Origin: a bacterium
Lineage (GTDB): Bacteria; Patescibacteriota; Minisyncoccia; UBA6257; 1-14-0-10-44-23
Direction: 5' to 3'
DNA length: 16,677 nucleotides
Assembly: GCA_030699515.1 (NCBI GenBank)
Contig: JAUYME010000015.1
Coordinates: forward strand, 1-16,677
Made by a program: the position numbers and the translations under genes. The notes below the pieces were generated by a model. That model was not told the DNA's origin, did not search any database, and saw only the letters and a program-made list of their open reading frames with translations. Shown here one piece after another: positions 1 to 6,818 of the stretch; position 1 is the first letter of the stretch, and each line of letters starts with the position of its first letter.

Positions 1-151
1 CGGCCTCATCTACCTTTTTTTGAATTTCATTAGTTTTGGCTACATAGCCATCGTAAAGCTCTGTGTGCGTTTTTAACATTTCCGCGCTCATGCCATCCAG
101 GCCGGCGCTGAAATCAAATTTTCTGGCCTTAAAATCGCTTCGGTTAATCAT
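1..151 (-). CDS. Fe/Mn superoxide dismutase, N-terminal fragment (cut by window edge)
   Basis: Reading leftward from the ATG at 151-149, the frame stays open for 50 codons to the window edge. The peptide contains F-x-LDGMS-x-ML-x-TH-x-LYDGYVAKTNE, which matches the first helical region of Fe/Mn superoxide dismutases. These cytoplasmic enzymes convert superoxide to hydrogen peroxide and oxygen. The histidine in the 'KTHTELYDGYV' stretch is at the position of the first metal ligand of the family. The other ligands lie outside the window, so metal type and completeness cannot be judged. The leader upstream of the ATG is AT-rich without a Shine-Dalgarno match. Family assignment is from a short N-terminus and is fairly but not fully secure. 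Confidence 0.7.
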   Translation of the reverse strand, partial: MINRSDFKARKFDFSAGLDGMSAEMLKTHTELYDGYVAKTNEIQKKVDEA

Positions 152-259
152 AGTTAAGAAATAATTAGTTTATAAAATGCCTGCCTTAAAAACAGTATAA
201 CAACTGAAAGGGGGTCAGCAAGATCTTTAGACGCAGGGCCTAAGTTTTTCTAACAGAAC
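152..259. other. Intergenic spacer between sod start and pilin A end
   Basis: This 108-base spacer holds the 5' region of the superoxide dismutase gene and the 3' flank of pilin A. I see no convincing terminator hairpin, no RNA gene and no recognisable -35/-10 pair. Confidence 0.4.
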
Positions 260-748
260 TTACCGGGTTACAGAAATTTGCGCGTTTGCGGGGGGAATTT
301 CGGTTGCCGGAGCCGCAATTGTCACTCTTCCCTCACTGTCTTGTGAAAGGGAGTAGCCGGTGTTGTAGCTAGAAGTGCTGGTCCAGCTTGCGCCGGTTGC
401 GCTTGGATCGTAGGGCATAGCCGGAAGATAGGTTGGAACCAAGCAGGGAGCGATGTCGTAACCTCCGGAACTAGTCATATTGGTGCTACTGGCTGGCAAA
501 GCACCTTCTGCACAAGTCCAGTTACCGGTGTTGTCCGCCATGTTTTGTCCGATAGCGTTAAGGATGGCGTTTACGTTTGAACTTCTTTGAGTGTTACGTG
601 CCTGCCTGAACTGACGCGCAGGGTTTAGGGCAACGATAACTACAGAGGAAAGAATGGCAATAATACCAATAACTACTAAAAGTTCTATAAGGGTAAAACC
701 GCCTGAAGCCTCTGCATAAGAAGGTGAATTAATACTTTTTTTATTCAT
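260..748 (-). CDS. Type IV pilin-like major prepilin A
   Basis: This 162-residue prepilin has the class III signal GG|FTLIELL, with prepilin peptidase cleavage expected after Gly17, Phe at +1 and Glu at +5 of the mature protein. A hydrophobic helix follows (about residues 18-40). It then continues into the 'NPARQFRQARNTQRSSNVNAI' segment typical of Patescibacteria pilins. Two cysteines ('WTCAEG' and 'APCLVP') probably form a disulfide in the globular head. It is a close paralogue of the gene at 845-1303. The clear difference is its 17-residue leader instead of five: 12 extra residues (INSPSYAEASG-like) sit between MNKK and the cleavage glycine. It is separated from pilin B by a terminator, so it is probably transcribed on its own as well. 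Confidence 0.88.
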   Translation of the reverse strand: MNKKSINSPSYAEASGGFTLIELLVVIGIIAILSSVVIVALNPARQFRQARNTQRSSNVNAILNAIGQNMADNTGNWTCAEGALPASSTNMTSSGGYDIAPCLVPTYLPAMPYDPSATGASWTSTSSYNTGYSLSQDSEGRVTIAAPATEIPPANAQISVTR

Positions 749-788
749 ATTTATTATATTTCTGCTAATCGCTAGCTCCTATAAGTAT

Positions 789-818
789 AACAAAACCCCG
801 AGCTTTCGGGGTTTTGTT
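789..818 (-). terminator. Intrinsic terminator between the two pilin genes
   Basis: A perfect 12-bp stem (AACAAAACCCCG, 789-800) pairs with 807-818 around a 6-nt loop. On the minus strand the GC part is followed by TTTTGTTATA. It lies just downstream of the pilin B stop and upstream of pilin A. The symmetric A/T flanks could also let it work in the other direction. Confidence 0.85.
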
Positions 819-844
819 ATTAACTGTTTGCCGAGTAGAAGAGT

Positions 845-1303
845 CTACCTGGTAACGCTGATTGCTGCGCTAGCAGGAGGAATTTCGGTTGATGGTGCAG
901 CAACTGTTACGCGGCCTTCCGTATCTTGAGATACATTGTACCCTGTTGCGTAGTCAGTTGAAGTAGCCCAATTGGTTGTTCCTGTTGACGGGTTAGGATC
1001 AAAGGGCATAGCCGGCAGATAAGTAGGAACCAGACATCCTGCAATGTCGTAGCCTCCTGTGTCTACCATTTCTGTGGCTGTTGAGGGCAAAGCACCGGCA
1101 GCACAGGTCCATACACCGGTATTATCCGCCATATTCTGACCAATAGCGTTAAGGATGGCGTTTACGTTTGAACTTCTTTGAGTGTTACGTGCCTGAGCAA
1201 ACTGCCTAGCAGGGTTAAGGGCAACGATAACTACCGAAGCCAAGATAGCGATTATACCTATAACCACCAATAGCTCGATAAGGGTAAAACCTTTTTTGTT
1301 CAT
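845..1303 (-). CDS. Type IV pilin-like major prepilin B
   Basis: I start this gene at ATG 1303, giving 152 residues with the compact leader MNKKG|FTLIELL, so cleavage follows Gly5. A longer reading from 1321 would need a TTG start. The mature protein has the hydrophobic N-terminal helix, the conserved NPARQFAQARNTQRSSNVNAI segment, a cysteine pair ('WTCAAG', 'AGCLVP') and the C-terminal EIPPASAAISVTR shared with pilin A. It is presumably the polymerised pilus subunit, inserted in the inner membrane and assembled by PilB/PilC encoded upstream. A 53-base block (1143-1195) is identical in pilin A (552-604), pointing to recent duplication or gene conversion. Confidence 0.88.
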   Translation of the reverse strand: MNKKGFTLIELLVVIGIIAILASVVIVALNPARQFAQARNTQRSSNVNAILNAIGQNMADNTGVWTCAAGALPSTATEMVDTGGYDIAGCLVPTYLPAMPFDPNPSTGTTNWATSTDYATGYNVSQDTEGRVTVAAPSTEIPPASAAISVTR

Positions 1304-1606
1304 TGTATTTGCAAATTTCAATTGAAAACCGACCTTTAACGTTAAAGTATATACTGCTTTAGTATAACAAGCTGGGGAAATACTCTGTATAAGCGTGTGT
1401 ATAACTTGGGAAGAGAGGGTGGAGGGTCGCTCGAACTTTGCTTTTAAATAGCAGAATAATTTTCTGGCTGAAAATTTTCTTCACGCTCGGCTCGCCAGCC
1501 TGCGCGACGTATTTAAAAGCAAAGTTCTCGCTTTTTGTGGCCTGACGCATGGAAGTAAACTGAAGTTTGCAAATAGAGCCAGAGAGGCTTCGGCATGAAT
1601 AAGGTT
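1304..1606. other. Gene-free spacer with long inverted repeat
   Basis: This 303-base gap separates pilin B from the DUF4900-like gene. It contains an 18-bp perfect inverted repeat (1433-1450 and 1510-1527). AT-rich TATACT-like boxes lie just upstream of pilin B (in 1345-1375), but without a -35 partner that I trust. The 63-codon open frame at 1359-1550 is read straight through the repeat and is not a credible gene. Confidence 0.5.
1433..1527. repeat. 18-bp perfect inverted repeat, 59-nt loop
   Basis: GAACTTTGCTTTTAAATA at 1433-1450 is the exact reverse complement of 1510-1527. The enclosed segment includes a GAAAATTTTC palindrome and the GC-rich CTCGGCTCGCCAGCCTGCGC. It could be a small inserted repeat element or a transcript-level hairpin at the 3' end of the upstream pilus transcript. 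Confidence 0.75.
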
Positions 1607-3148
1607 TTATTTAATCTCTTCCCAAGAAATTATTTCGTACTGGGATCCGGTTGTTGGGAAGTTTGGCGGAGGAGCGTAGAGCAAATTGCCGTCATAGGTT
1701 ATGGTGCGGTACTGGTAACCGCTGCCGTCGGTGTAGGCAAAGCCGTAGCGTTTGTTGGAAGCAATCATACCAAAGGTATCAATACTGTTTTGAGAATAAT
1801 TGGCGCCGCAAACTTGCCGATAATAATACCTTCCTACAAATCCTTGCTGAGCTATAACAGCGGCATCTATTTCTAGATCATCGGCGCTGTCAAAACCAAC
1901 TAAAATGTTGTTTTGAGCAAATAGCGCCAGTGAGTCAGTGCCATCAAAATTGTTATAATCTATGTTCTCATTGAGAATTATGTTGGCCCTGGTTGAAGGG
2001 TTGTCCGGGAAGCGCCCAGAAGCGATGGTAAGGCGAGCGCCATCAATTTCTCCCCTCACCCAAAGATCGTCTTCAACAAAGATAATTCCGTTGTCTGGAT
2101 AATCTATGCCGCTTTCTTCAAGACTGGTTTGTTGCGGGCTCCATTTACCCCAGCCGGGTTGCTCATCCTCCATGTCTTTTCTACAGGCATAAGATTCTTG
2201 TTCCAGCTTCGTTACTTCGTAGAGATCAAATGTTCCATTGGTTTTTAAAACAATTTCCCAGCCGTATTTATTTGAGTCGCCCACATAGTAGCCATCAGTG
2301 CTTGTTGCAAGAGATTTTAGATTGGCTAAATCTTGGGTGAGGCTATCAAAGTCTATTGCCGGTACGGGGAATCGGCGCCCGGCAACAAAAACATCGGTTC
2401 TAACAGGAGTGCTTGTTGGAGGATTTGGGTCTAGGGGGGAAATGTGGGTATGAACTCCAAATTCGTTGCTGCCGTCGTGATCCGGATCGTTATAATCTTC
2501 TTTGGCGGAGCTAACGATATTGTAGGCAAGGCCGTCAAAGCGGATGCCTCCGTTTGAATGCAGCTGCCCATAAACTTCCGTGCCTTCTCCAAAGCGAACA
2601 TCAGAATTGGAAATTACGGCAAATCTGGCCAAAGAAGCTGGCGCCATCTGAACTTCAATAATTTTTTCTATGCTTGAAACCGATTCAATTTTCCCGATGG
2701 AGCGAATTGTGATAATGCTGCTTCCGGTAGCTGGAGCGGTAATTTCTAGCTCAAACTCCCCTATTTTCTCTCCATTTTTATCATAGTAAGGGTGGGTATA
2801 AGGCCCTTCTTCACCAGTGCCATCCTGAAAATCATTTGGATCGTGAGCCAAGTGCCAGCGATAGTATTCAACTCCGCTTTCGGCTATGGCAAAGGCAAGG
2901 GAGTTAAGTTCGGCTCGGCCCACAGAACGTACGTGGCTGTCCACCCAAACTACCAAGCCGCTTAAAACGATGCTGGTGACAAAACCAACAAGAAGAACTT
3001 GGATGGAAAGCTGGGCTTTCCTAGGTTGTAGGTTATAGGTTGTCCTTCGACGATGCTCAGGATAAATAGGTTGTAGTAAAGAATTGCGCAACACTTTTCC
3101 TGCACCCTGCACCCTATTTCCTATGTCCTCTCTTCTATATTTGCTCAT
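1607..3148 (-). CDS. PilX/DUF4900-like pilus-associated protein, membrane anchored
   Basis: This 513-residue protein has one N-terminal membrane helix (about 47-69), then 'LAFAIAESGVEYY', the post-helix signature of PilX-like minor pilins. It has no canonical G|FxxxE prepilin site. A central 'SDVRFGEGTEVYGQLHSNGGIRF' region and a C-terminal 'DLWVRGEIDG...LTIASG...NIILN...LALFAQNNI' region resemble DUF4900-type proteins that accompany type IV pili. Its start overlaps the end of the upstream prepilin gene by 14 nt, so the two are translationally coupled. Residues 8-43 are encoded by repeat-like DNA (3020-3128) and look foreign to the family, so the functional protein may effectively begin near residue 44. 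A role as minor pseudopilin or assembly factor is inferred from context. Confidence 0.75.
   Translation of the reverse strand: MSKYRREDIGNRVQGAGKVLRNSLLQPIYPEHRRRTTYNLQPRKAQLSIQVLLVGFVTSIVLSGLVVWVDSHVRSVGRAELNSLAFAIAESGVEYYRWHLAHDPNDFQDGTGEEGPYTHPYYDKNGEKIGEFELEITAPATGSSIITIRSIGKIESVSSIEKIIEVQMAPASLARFAVISNSDVRFGEGTEVYGQLHSNGGIRFDGLAYNIVSSAKEDYNDPDHDGSNEFGVHTHISPLDPNPPTSTPVRTDVFVAGRRFPVPAIDFDSLTQDLANLKSLATSTDGYYVGDSNKYGWEIVLKTNGTFDLYEVTKLEQESYACRKDMEDEQPGWGKWSPQQTSLEESGIDYPDNGIIFVEDDLWVRGEIDGARLTIASGRFPDNPSTRANIILNENIDYNNFDGTDSLALFAQNNILVGFDSADDLEIDAAVIAQQGFVGRYYYRQVCGANYSQNSIDTFGMIASNKRYGFAYTDGSGYQYRTITYDGNLLYAPPPNFPTTGSQYEIISWEEIK
3020..3128. repeat. Intergenic-type repeat sequence inside a coding 5' end
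   Basis: The stretch contains GTTGTAGGTTATAGGTTG, then CCTTCGACGATGCTCAGG (3044-3061), which matches CCTTCGACAAGCTCAGG at 14214-14230 apart from a few bases. Next comes CCTGCACCCTGCACCCTATT (3099-3118), whose reverse complement resembles intergenic DNA at 13371-13395. All of it lies in frame in the DUF4900-like gene. Confidence 0.7.
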
Positions 3149-3845
3149 TAGTATCTTTAAATCTTAGGTTTCTGACTGTGGCTTGGTTTTCTACACTTTT
3201 AATGACCGGCCTTTCTGTTGAGCCTTCATCAAAAATTAGGCGAATGTTTACTGTTTTAACTTCCAAAACATCTACCGGTGCCGGCAAGGCAACTGACTGG
3301 GTACCGGTTGAGTGCATGTCGTAGTAAGTAAAGATGGAGCTGGTGCCCATTTGAATACCTGTCATCATCGGCCGAGTAATTTCAGAACTGCTTGAATATG
3401 TAAGGGGCTCTCCGCTTGGTTTAATAATACTTTTGCTAAAAGTTTCACCATCGCTATCTAGGTAATAGCGAACACGCTCGTAAAGCCCGTCTTTATCTAT
3501 GTCTGAATAAAAGGTGAAAGAGCTGGTAGCGGCCTCTTCAATCGGATAGTTGCCAACATTAGACTGGGCCGCGCTTCTAATTTCCGGAATCATTATTTGC
3601 AGTGTTTGGCTGGCCTGCTCTTGGCCTACAAGAGTTCTGTTAAAACGCTGGTTGAATTCGGTAATAGAGCCGATAAATTGAGTGATTAAAATTGCAACAA
3701 CAACAGTGATAGACATTGCAACCAGTATTTCCACTAAAGTGAAGCCCCTCTGCTGACGCAATTTAAACACTAATTCACGAATTGGCGCTAATCGCCGAAT
3801 GTGAAATAGTTTTTTTGTTGTTTTATTAGGTGATTGGTGATGCAT
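3135..3845 (-). CDS. Minor prepilin, prepilin-type N-terminal methylation domain (PilW/PulJ-like)
   Basis: I take ATG 3845 as the start (236 residues), 15 nt after the stop of the preceding gene. A longer reading to 4007 would overlap that gene deeply with a non-pilin sequence. The class III signal is QQRG|FTLVEILVAMSI, with cleavage after Gly34 and Glu at +5, followed by a membrane helix to about residue 58. The downstream part ('RTLVGQEQASQTLQIMIPEIRSA', 'FTFYSDIDKDGLYERVRYYLD') matches the PilW/PulJ style of minor pilin. It probably forms part of a priming complex at the pilus tip. The 34-residue leader is long, and its DNA (3770-3840) resembles the short AT-rich direct-repeat sequences elsewhere in the window. 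Confidence 0.82.
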   Translation of the reverse strand: MHHQSPNKTTKKLFHIRRLAPIRELVFKLRQQRGFTLVEILVAMSITVVVAILITQFIGSITEFNQRFNRTLVGQEQASQTLQIMIPEIRSAAQSNVGNYPIEEAATSSFTFYSDIDKDGLYERVRYYLDSDGETFSKSIIKPSGEPLTYSSSSEITRPMMTGIQMGTSSIFTYYDMHSTGTQSVALPAPVDVLEVKTVNIRLIFDEGSTERPVIKSVENQATVRNLRFKDTNEQI

Positions 3846-3859
3846 TAGTGTATTGGTGT

Positions 3860-5650
3860 TTATTGATCCATTTCTATTATCTCTTCTACAAAACCGGTGC
3901 TGACATTGACTGTACTGGTAGCTAAAATATATCCGCTGGCCGTAACTGTTATGTTGTAATCCCCTGTTTCCAGGTTCTGGAAAAGCGCGTGACCAATTGG
4001 CAGGCAAGGAGAATTAAATTCAAAATAAATTTCTTCCGCGCTTGGTGTTTCATCCGCATCATCCGTGTTGAGGGTTAATTGATACCTGAAATATCTGTCG
4101 CCATTGTGGCTACTATGCACTGTGGTGCTGGCAGTAGGGTCATAAAAAGTGCTGGTGCTGTTGTTTGGACCGACAAAAGTCCAGCTGCTATTGTCGTTGT
4201 TGGAAGCAATTTGAAGCTTAACTTCCGTTCCTGCGGCTCCCGAATCCGGAAGGATACTAATCCAGCTGATATCGGTGCTTGAAGTGCCAAGGTCAAAAGT
4301 ATTGGATGTTAAAACACTGTTGGTTCCGGTGGCGTAAGTTCCGGCTGACTCTACTAGGGTAAGGCTTCCGGCAGGATTGCTATCGTCTATATTTCCATCC
4401 GGTTGAGAACTGTAGTTTCCGCCGGACCAATCAGTGTCGCCAAAAATCCACCTTTCTGTTTCTTTTTGAAACACTGTGGAGCCTTTTTCAATTTTTACAT
4501 TTGCGTTGCTAATAGCGGAGCTACCGGAAGTATTGATTACCTTTACTAAAAGTGTAGTTGATGCGGAAGGCACTAAAACAAAATCCAGATTGGCTGTTTC
4601 GCTTGGATTAACAACCAGCGGAGTGGGAGGGGTGGTTCCAAAAATTTGATAAGCGCTTGAGCTGGAGTTAAAAATATAGGTATCCCATTCTAAATTGTTC
4701 TTTGAATAATCGCCGTTTTCATCCGTTGATATGGTTTCGCTGAACTTAAGCACATTTGGGCTGGCGCCGATTAATTTGCTTCCGTCCATTTGCAAGTCTA
4801 TGTCGGCTAAGCTCGAGCAAAATGGGCTGGCAGTTGTGATGTTTAGGCTGGAAACTTTGTCTATGGTAAAGCTTATGCTGGTGAGTTCTTGACTGGCGAT
4901 AGTGGCGTGAGGCTTAGTTGGATTTGGATTATCGCTGTCACCAATTTCGTAAGTTTGAGCGCCGGTGTAGCCGGTTTTTGAAACAGTAATTTCGTAAGCG
5001 CTGGTACTGGTTGGTAAATCTACCAGCTGAAGCATTCCGTTTACTCCTGTTGTGTCTGAAATTTCAATTGCCGGGCTTAAGGCATTGTTTTCAACAACAA
5101 TGTCGGCTCCGGAGACCGGCTGGCCATTTGCATCAAAAACGGCAATGAAAAGTGAGCCGTTTTCGCTGGCATTTTCCAAATTTGCCGGAGCCAGATATGT
5201 AGTTACAGAAAGAGGCCGGTAATTAATACAGACCTCGCACTCCGCCCTAAGCTCTACTAGCTTGTAGTCTGCAGGAGCAGTATCTGATGGAGTGCTGGTA
5301 ACCGTACCATCAAATGGATTGTCTATGTTTCTAACGAATGCATAAATTTGAAAATCCACTCCTTGGAAATTTTTGGTGATTTGCTGGGGAATAACGCCGG
5401 GTGGATAACCATTTTGCACTCCGATGTCTTCGTATTCCAAATTCCGTATAATTTCTATTTCTCTGTTTAAAAGTGTGGTTGCCAGCATTGTGTGCTCGCT
5501 TCTTCCAACAATCTCTAAGATATTTCCATAGGTGAAGAAAATGCTAAGCGAGAGAATAACAAAAATCGCCATGGCCAACAAAACTTCAATCAGCGAAGTA
5601 CCTTCGCTTCTAGTGAATAGGTTATAGGTTATAGGTTTTAGGTTTCCCAT
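3860..5650 (-). CDS. Large prepilin-like protein with carboxypeptidase-regulatory-like domains; candidate pilus-tip adhesin
   Basis: I start at ATG 5650, 14 nt after the pilC stop, giving 596 residues. The leader ends SEG|TSLIEVLLAMAIF, with cleavage after Gly17, Thr rather than Phe at +1, and the essential Glu at +5. After a PilV-like region, about residues 165-235 form a carboxypeptidase-regulatory-like beta domain ('GSLFIAVFDANGQPVSGADI ... YEITVSKTGYTG'). Further Ser/Thr-rich beta segments follow, with a second such motif at the C-terminus ('LFQNLETGDYNITVTASGY'). It is far larger than normal minor pilins (150-250 residues), so an adhesive tip subunit is plausible. The ligand is unknown. 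The leader DNA contains tandem AACCTATAACCTAT-type repeats. Confidence 0.75.
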   Translation of the reverse strand: MGNLKPITYNLFTRSEGTSLIEVLLAMAIFVILSLSIFFTYGNILEIVGRSEHTMLATTLLNREIEIIRNLEYEDIGVQNGYPPGVIPQQITKNFQGVDFQIYAFVRNIDNPFDGTVTSTPSDTAPADYKLVELRAECEVCINYRPLSVTTYLAPANLENASENGSLFIAVFDANGQPVSGADIVVENNALSPAIEISDTTGVNGMLQLVDLPTSTSAYEITVSKTGYTGAQTYEIGDSDNPNPTKPHATIASQELTSISFTIDKVSSLNITTASPFCSSLADIDLQMDGSKLIGASPNVLKFSETISTDENGDYSKNNLEWDTYIFNSSSSAYQIFGTTPPTPLVVNPSETANLDFVLVPSASTTLLVKVINTSGSSAISNANVKIEKGSTVFQKETERWIFGDTDWSGGNYSSQPDGNIDDSNPAGSLTLVESAGTYATGTNSVLTSNTFDLGTSSTDISWISILPDSGAAGTEVKLQIASNNDNSSWTFVGPNNSTSTFYDPTASTTVHSSHNGDRYFRYQLTLNTDDADETPSAEEIYFEFNSPCLPIGHALFQNLETGDYNITVTASGYILATSTVNVSTGFVEEIIEMDQ

Positions 5651-5663
5651 TCTGAATTCTGCC

Positions 5664-6818
5664 TTAGAGAGTGAGCGTTTGGCTGATGGAGTAGATAGGG
5701 GTGATAACGGAAAGGGCGATGAAGCCAACAAGCAGTCCCATAATGAGGAGCAAAATTGGCTCAATGATTGAGCTTAGATTCTTTAATGTTTCGTCTACCT
5801 CCCCTTCATAAAACTCTGCAAGGTAGGCTAAGTTTTCGGTAAGATTACCGGTATTTTCCCCTACTTCAATCATGTTCACTAAGGTAACGGGAAAGAATTT
5901 TTTCTTTGTGCGGATGTATTTTGAAAAGAAATCTCCCTTTCTAAGCTCCTCCGCACCTTTTTGAATTTCCCGCCGATAAACATAGTTGTCCATTGTGGAG
6001 GCGGTAATTTCTACAGCCTCAATAATTTGTACTCCGCTTTTTAGAAGAAGGCCAAGAACACGAGTGAAAGTTGTGGAGTTAACCTTTATGACAATTTTGC
6101 CAATTACCGGAAGGCTAAGCAATGTGCGGTGCCAGATTCTTTTGTAGAAATCGTAGTGAGAAATCCACCAGATTGCCGCAATGAAAACAAAAAGGGCAAT
6201 TATCAGAAGTATTGTGTAGTTGCTCATAAAAGTGCTGACAACAATAAGAATTCTGGTGGTGATTGGAAGGTCAATATTCAGGTTTGAAAATACCGGAAGG
6301 ATTTTTGGGAAAACCCCGATCATTAAAGTAGCAACAATGCCGATTGTGGCAATCAGAATAATAACCGGGTAAATTAGTGCTCCCCTAACTTTGCTCTTTA
6401 AAGCCTTTTTCTTTTTTAGTTCGCTTGAAAGATAGTTAAGGTTTTCGATTAAGGTTCCGCTTTGTTCTCCGACGCGGACGATGTTAATGAACAGTTCGCC
6501 AAAAATACTTCTGTATTTTTCCATACTGTCGGAAAGAAACATGCCATTGGTGGTATCATCAATAAATTTTTGAAGAATTTTCTTGAAGCTTTTAGACTTT
6601 GTTTGGTCAATAATCATTTGCAGGCTTTTTTGCAAAGTCATTCCGCTCTTTAGCCCCACCGCCAAGTGACGAGCGAACATAACACGCTCTTGAAGAGAGA
6701 TGCGGATAAAAAGATTGGCAAAATTCACGCCCTTTTTCTTTTTGAGCTTGTTTTTTTCTTTGGCCGTTTGCTCCAACTGCCTTGGAGATTTTTCTTGGAT
6801 ATTGTTTATTTTATTCAT
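5664..6818 (-). CDS. pilC: Type IV pilus inner-membrane platform protein PilC (GspF family)
   Basis: This 384-residue protein has the two tandem T2SSF domains of PilC/GspF. The first, about residues 42-165, has 'FARHLAVGLKSGMTLQKSL' and 'GEQSGTLIENLNYLSSEL'. The second, about 250-372, has 'FTRVLGLLLKSGVQIIEAVE' and 'VGENTGNLTENLAYLAEFYE'. Three membrane helices lie near 146-170, 195-217 and 350-375. It anchors the PilB ATPase and guides pilin extraction from the membrane. The basic N-terminus (to residue 30) is somewhat long. Its ATG overlaps the pilB stop by 8 nt, indicating coupled translation in one operon. Confidence 0.95.
   Translation of the reverse strand: MNKINNIQEKSPRQLEQTAKEKNKLKKKKGVNFANLFIRISLQERVMFARHLAVGLKSGMTLQKSLQMIIDQTKSKSFKKILQKFIDDTTNGMFLSDSMEKYRSIFGELFINIVRVGEQSGTLIENLNYLSSELKKKKALKSKVRGALIYPVIILIATIGIVATLMIGVFPKILPVFSNLNIDLPITTRILIVVSTFMSNYTILLIIALFVFIAAIWWISHYDFYKRIWHRTLLSLPVIGKIVIKVNSTTFTRVLGLLLKSGVQIIEAVEITASTMDNYVYRREIQKGAEELRKGDFFSKYIRTKKKFFPVTLVNMIEVGENTGNLTENLAYLAEFYEGEVDETLKNLSSIIEPILLLIMGLLVGFIALSVITPIYSISQTLTL

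Noticed and set aside
1359..1550. 63-codon open frame on the minus strand between pilin B and the DUF4900-like gene
   Set aside because: It is read through the 18-bp inverted repeat and GC-rich spacer, has no recognisable domain or start signal, and looks like repeat DNA.
3846..4007. 54-residue N-terminal extension of the 236-residue prepilin
   Set aside because: It overlaps the upstream gene in another frame and places a long non-leader sequence before the prepilin signal; ATG 3845 fits better.
5651..5764. 38-residue extension of the large prepilin into pilC
   Set aside because: It is the shadow of the pilC 3' end; ATG 5650 lies just after the pilC stop.
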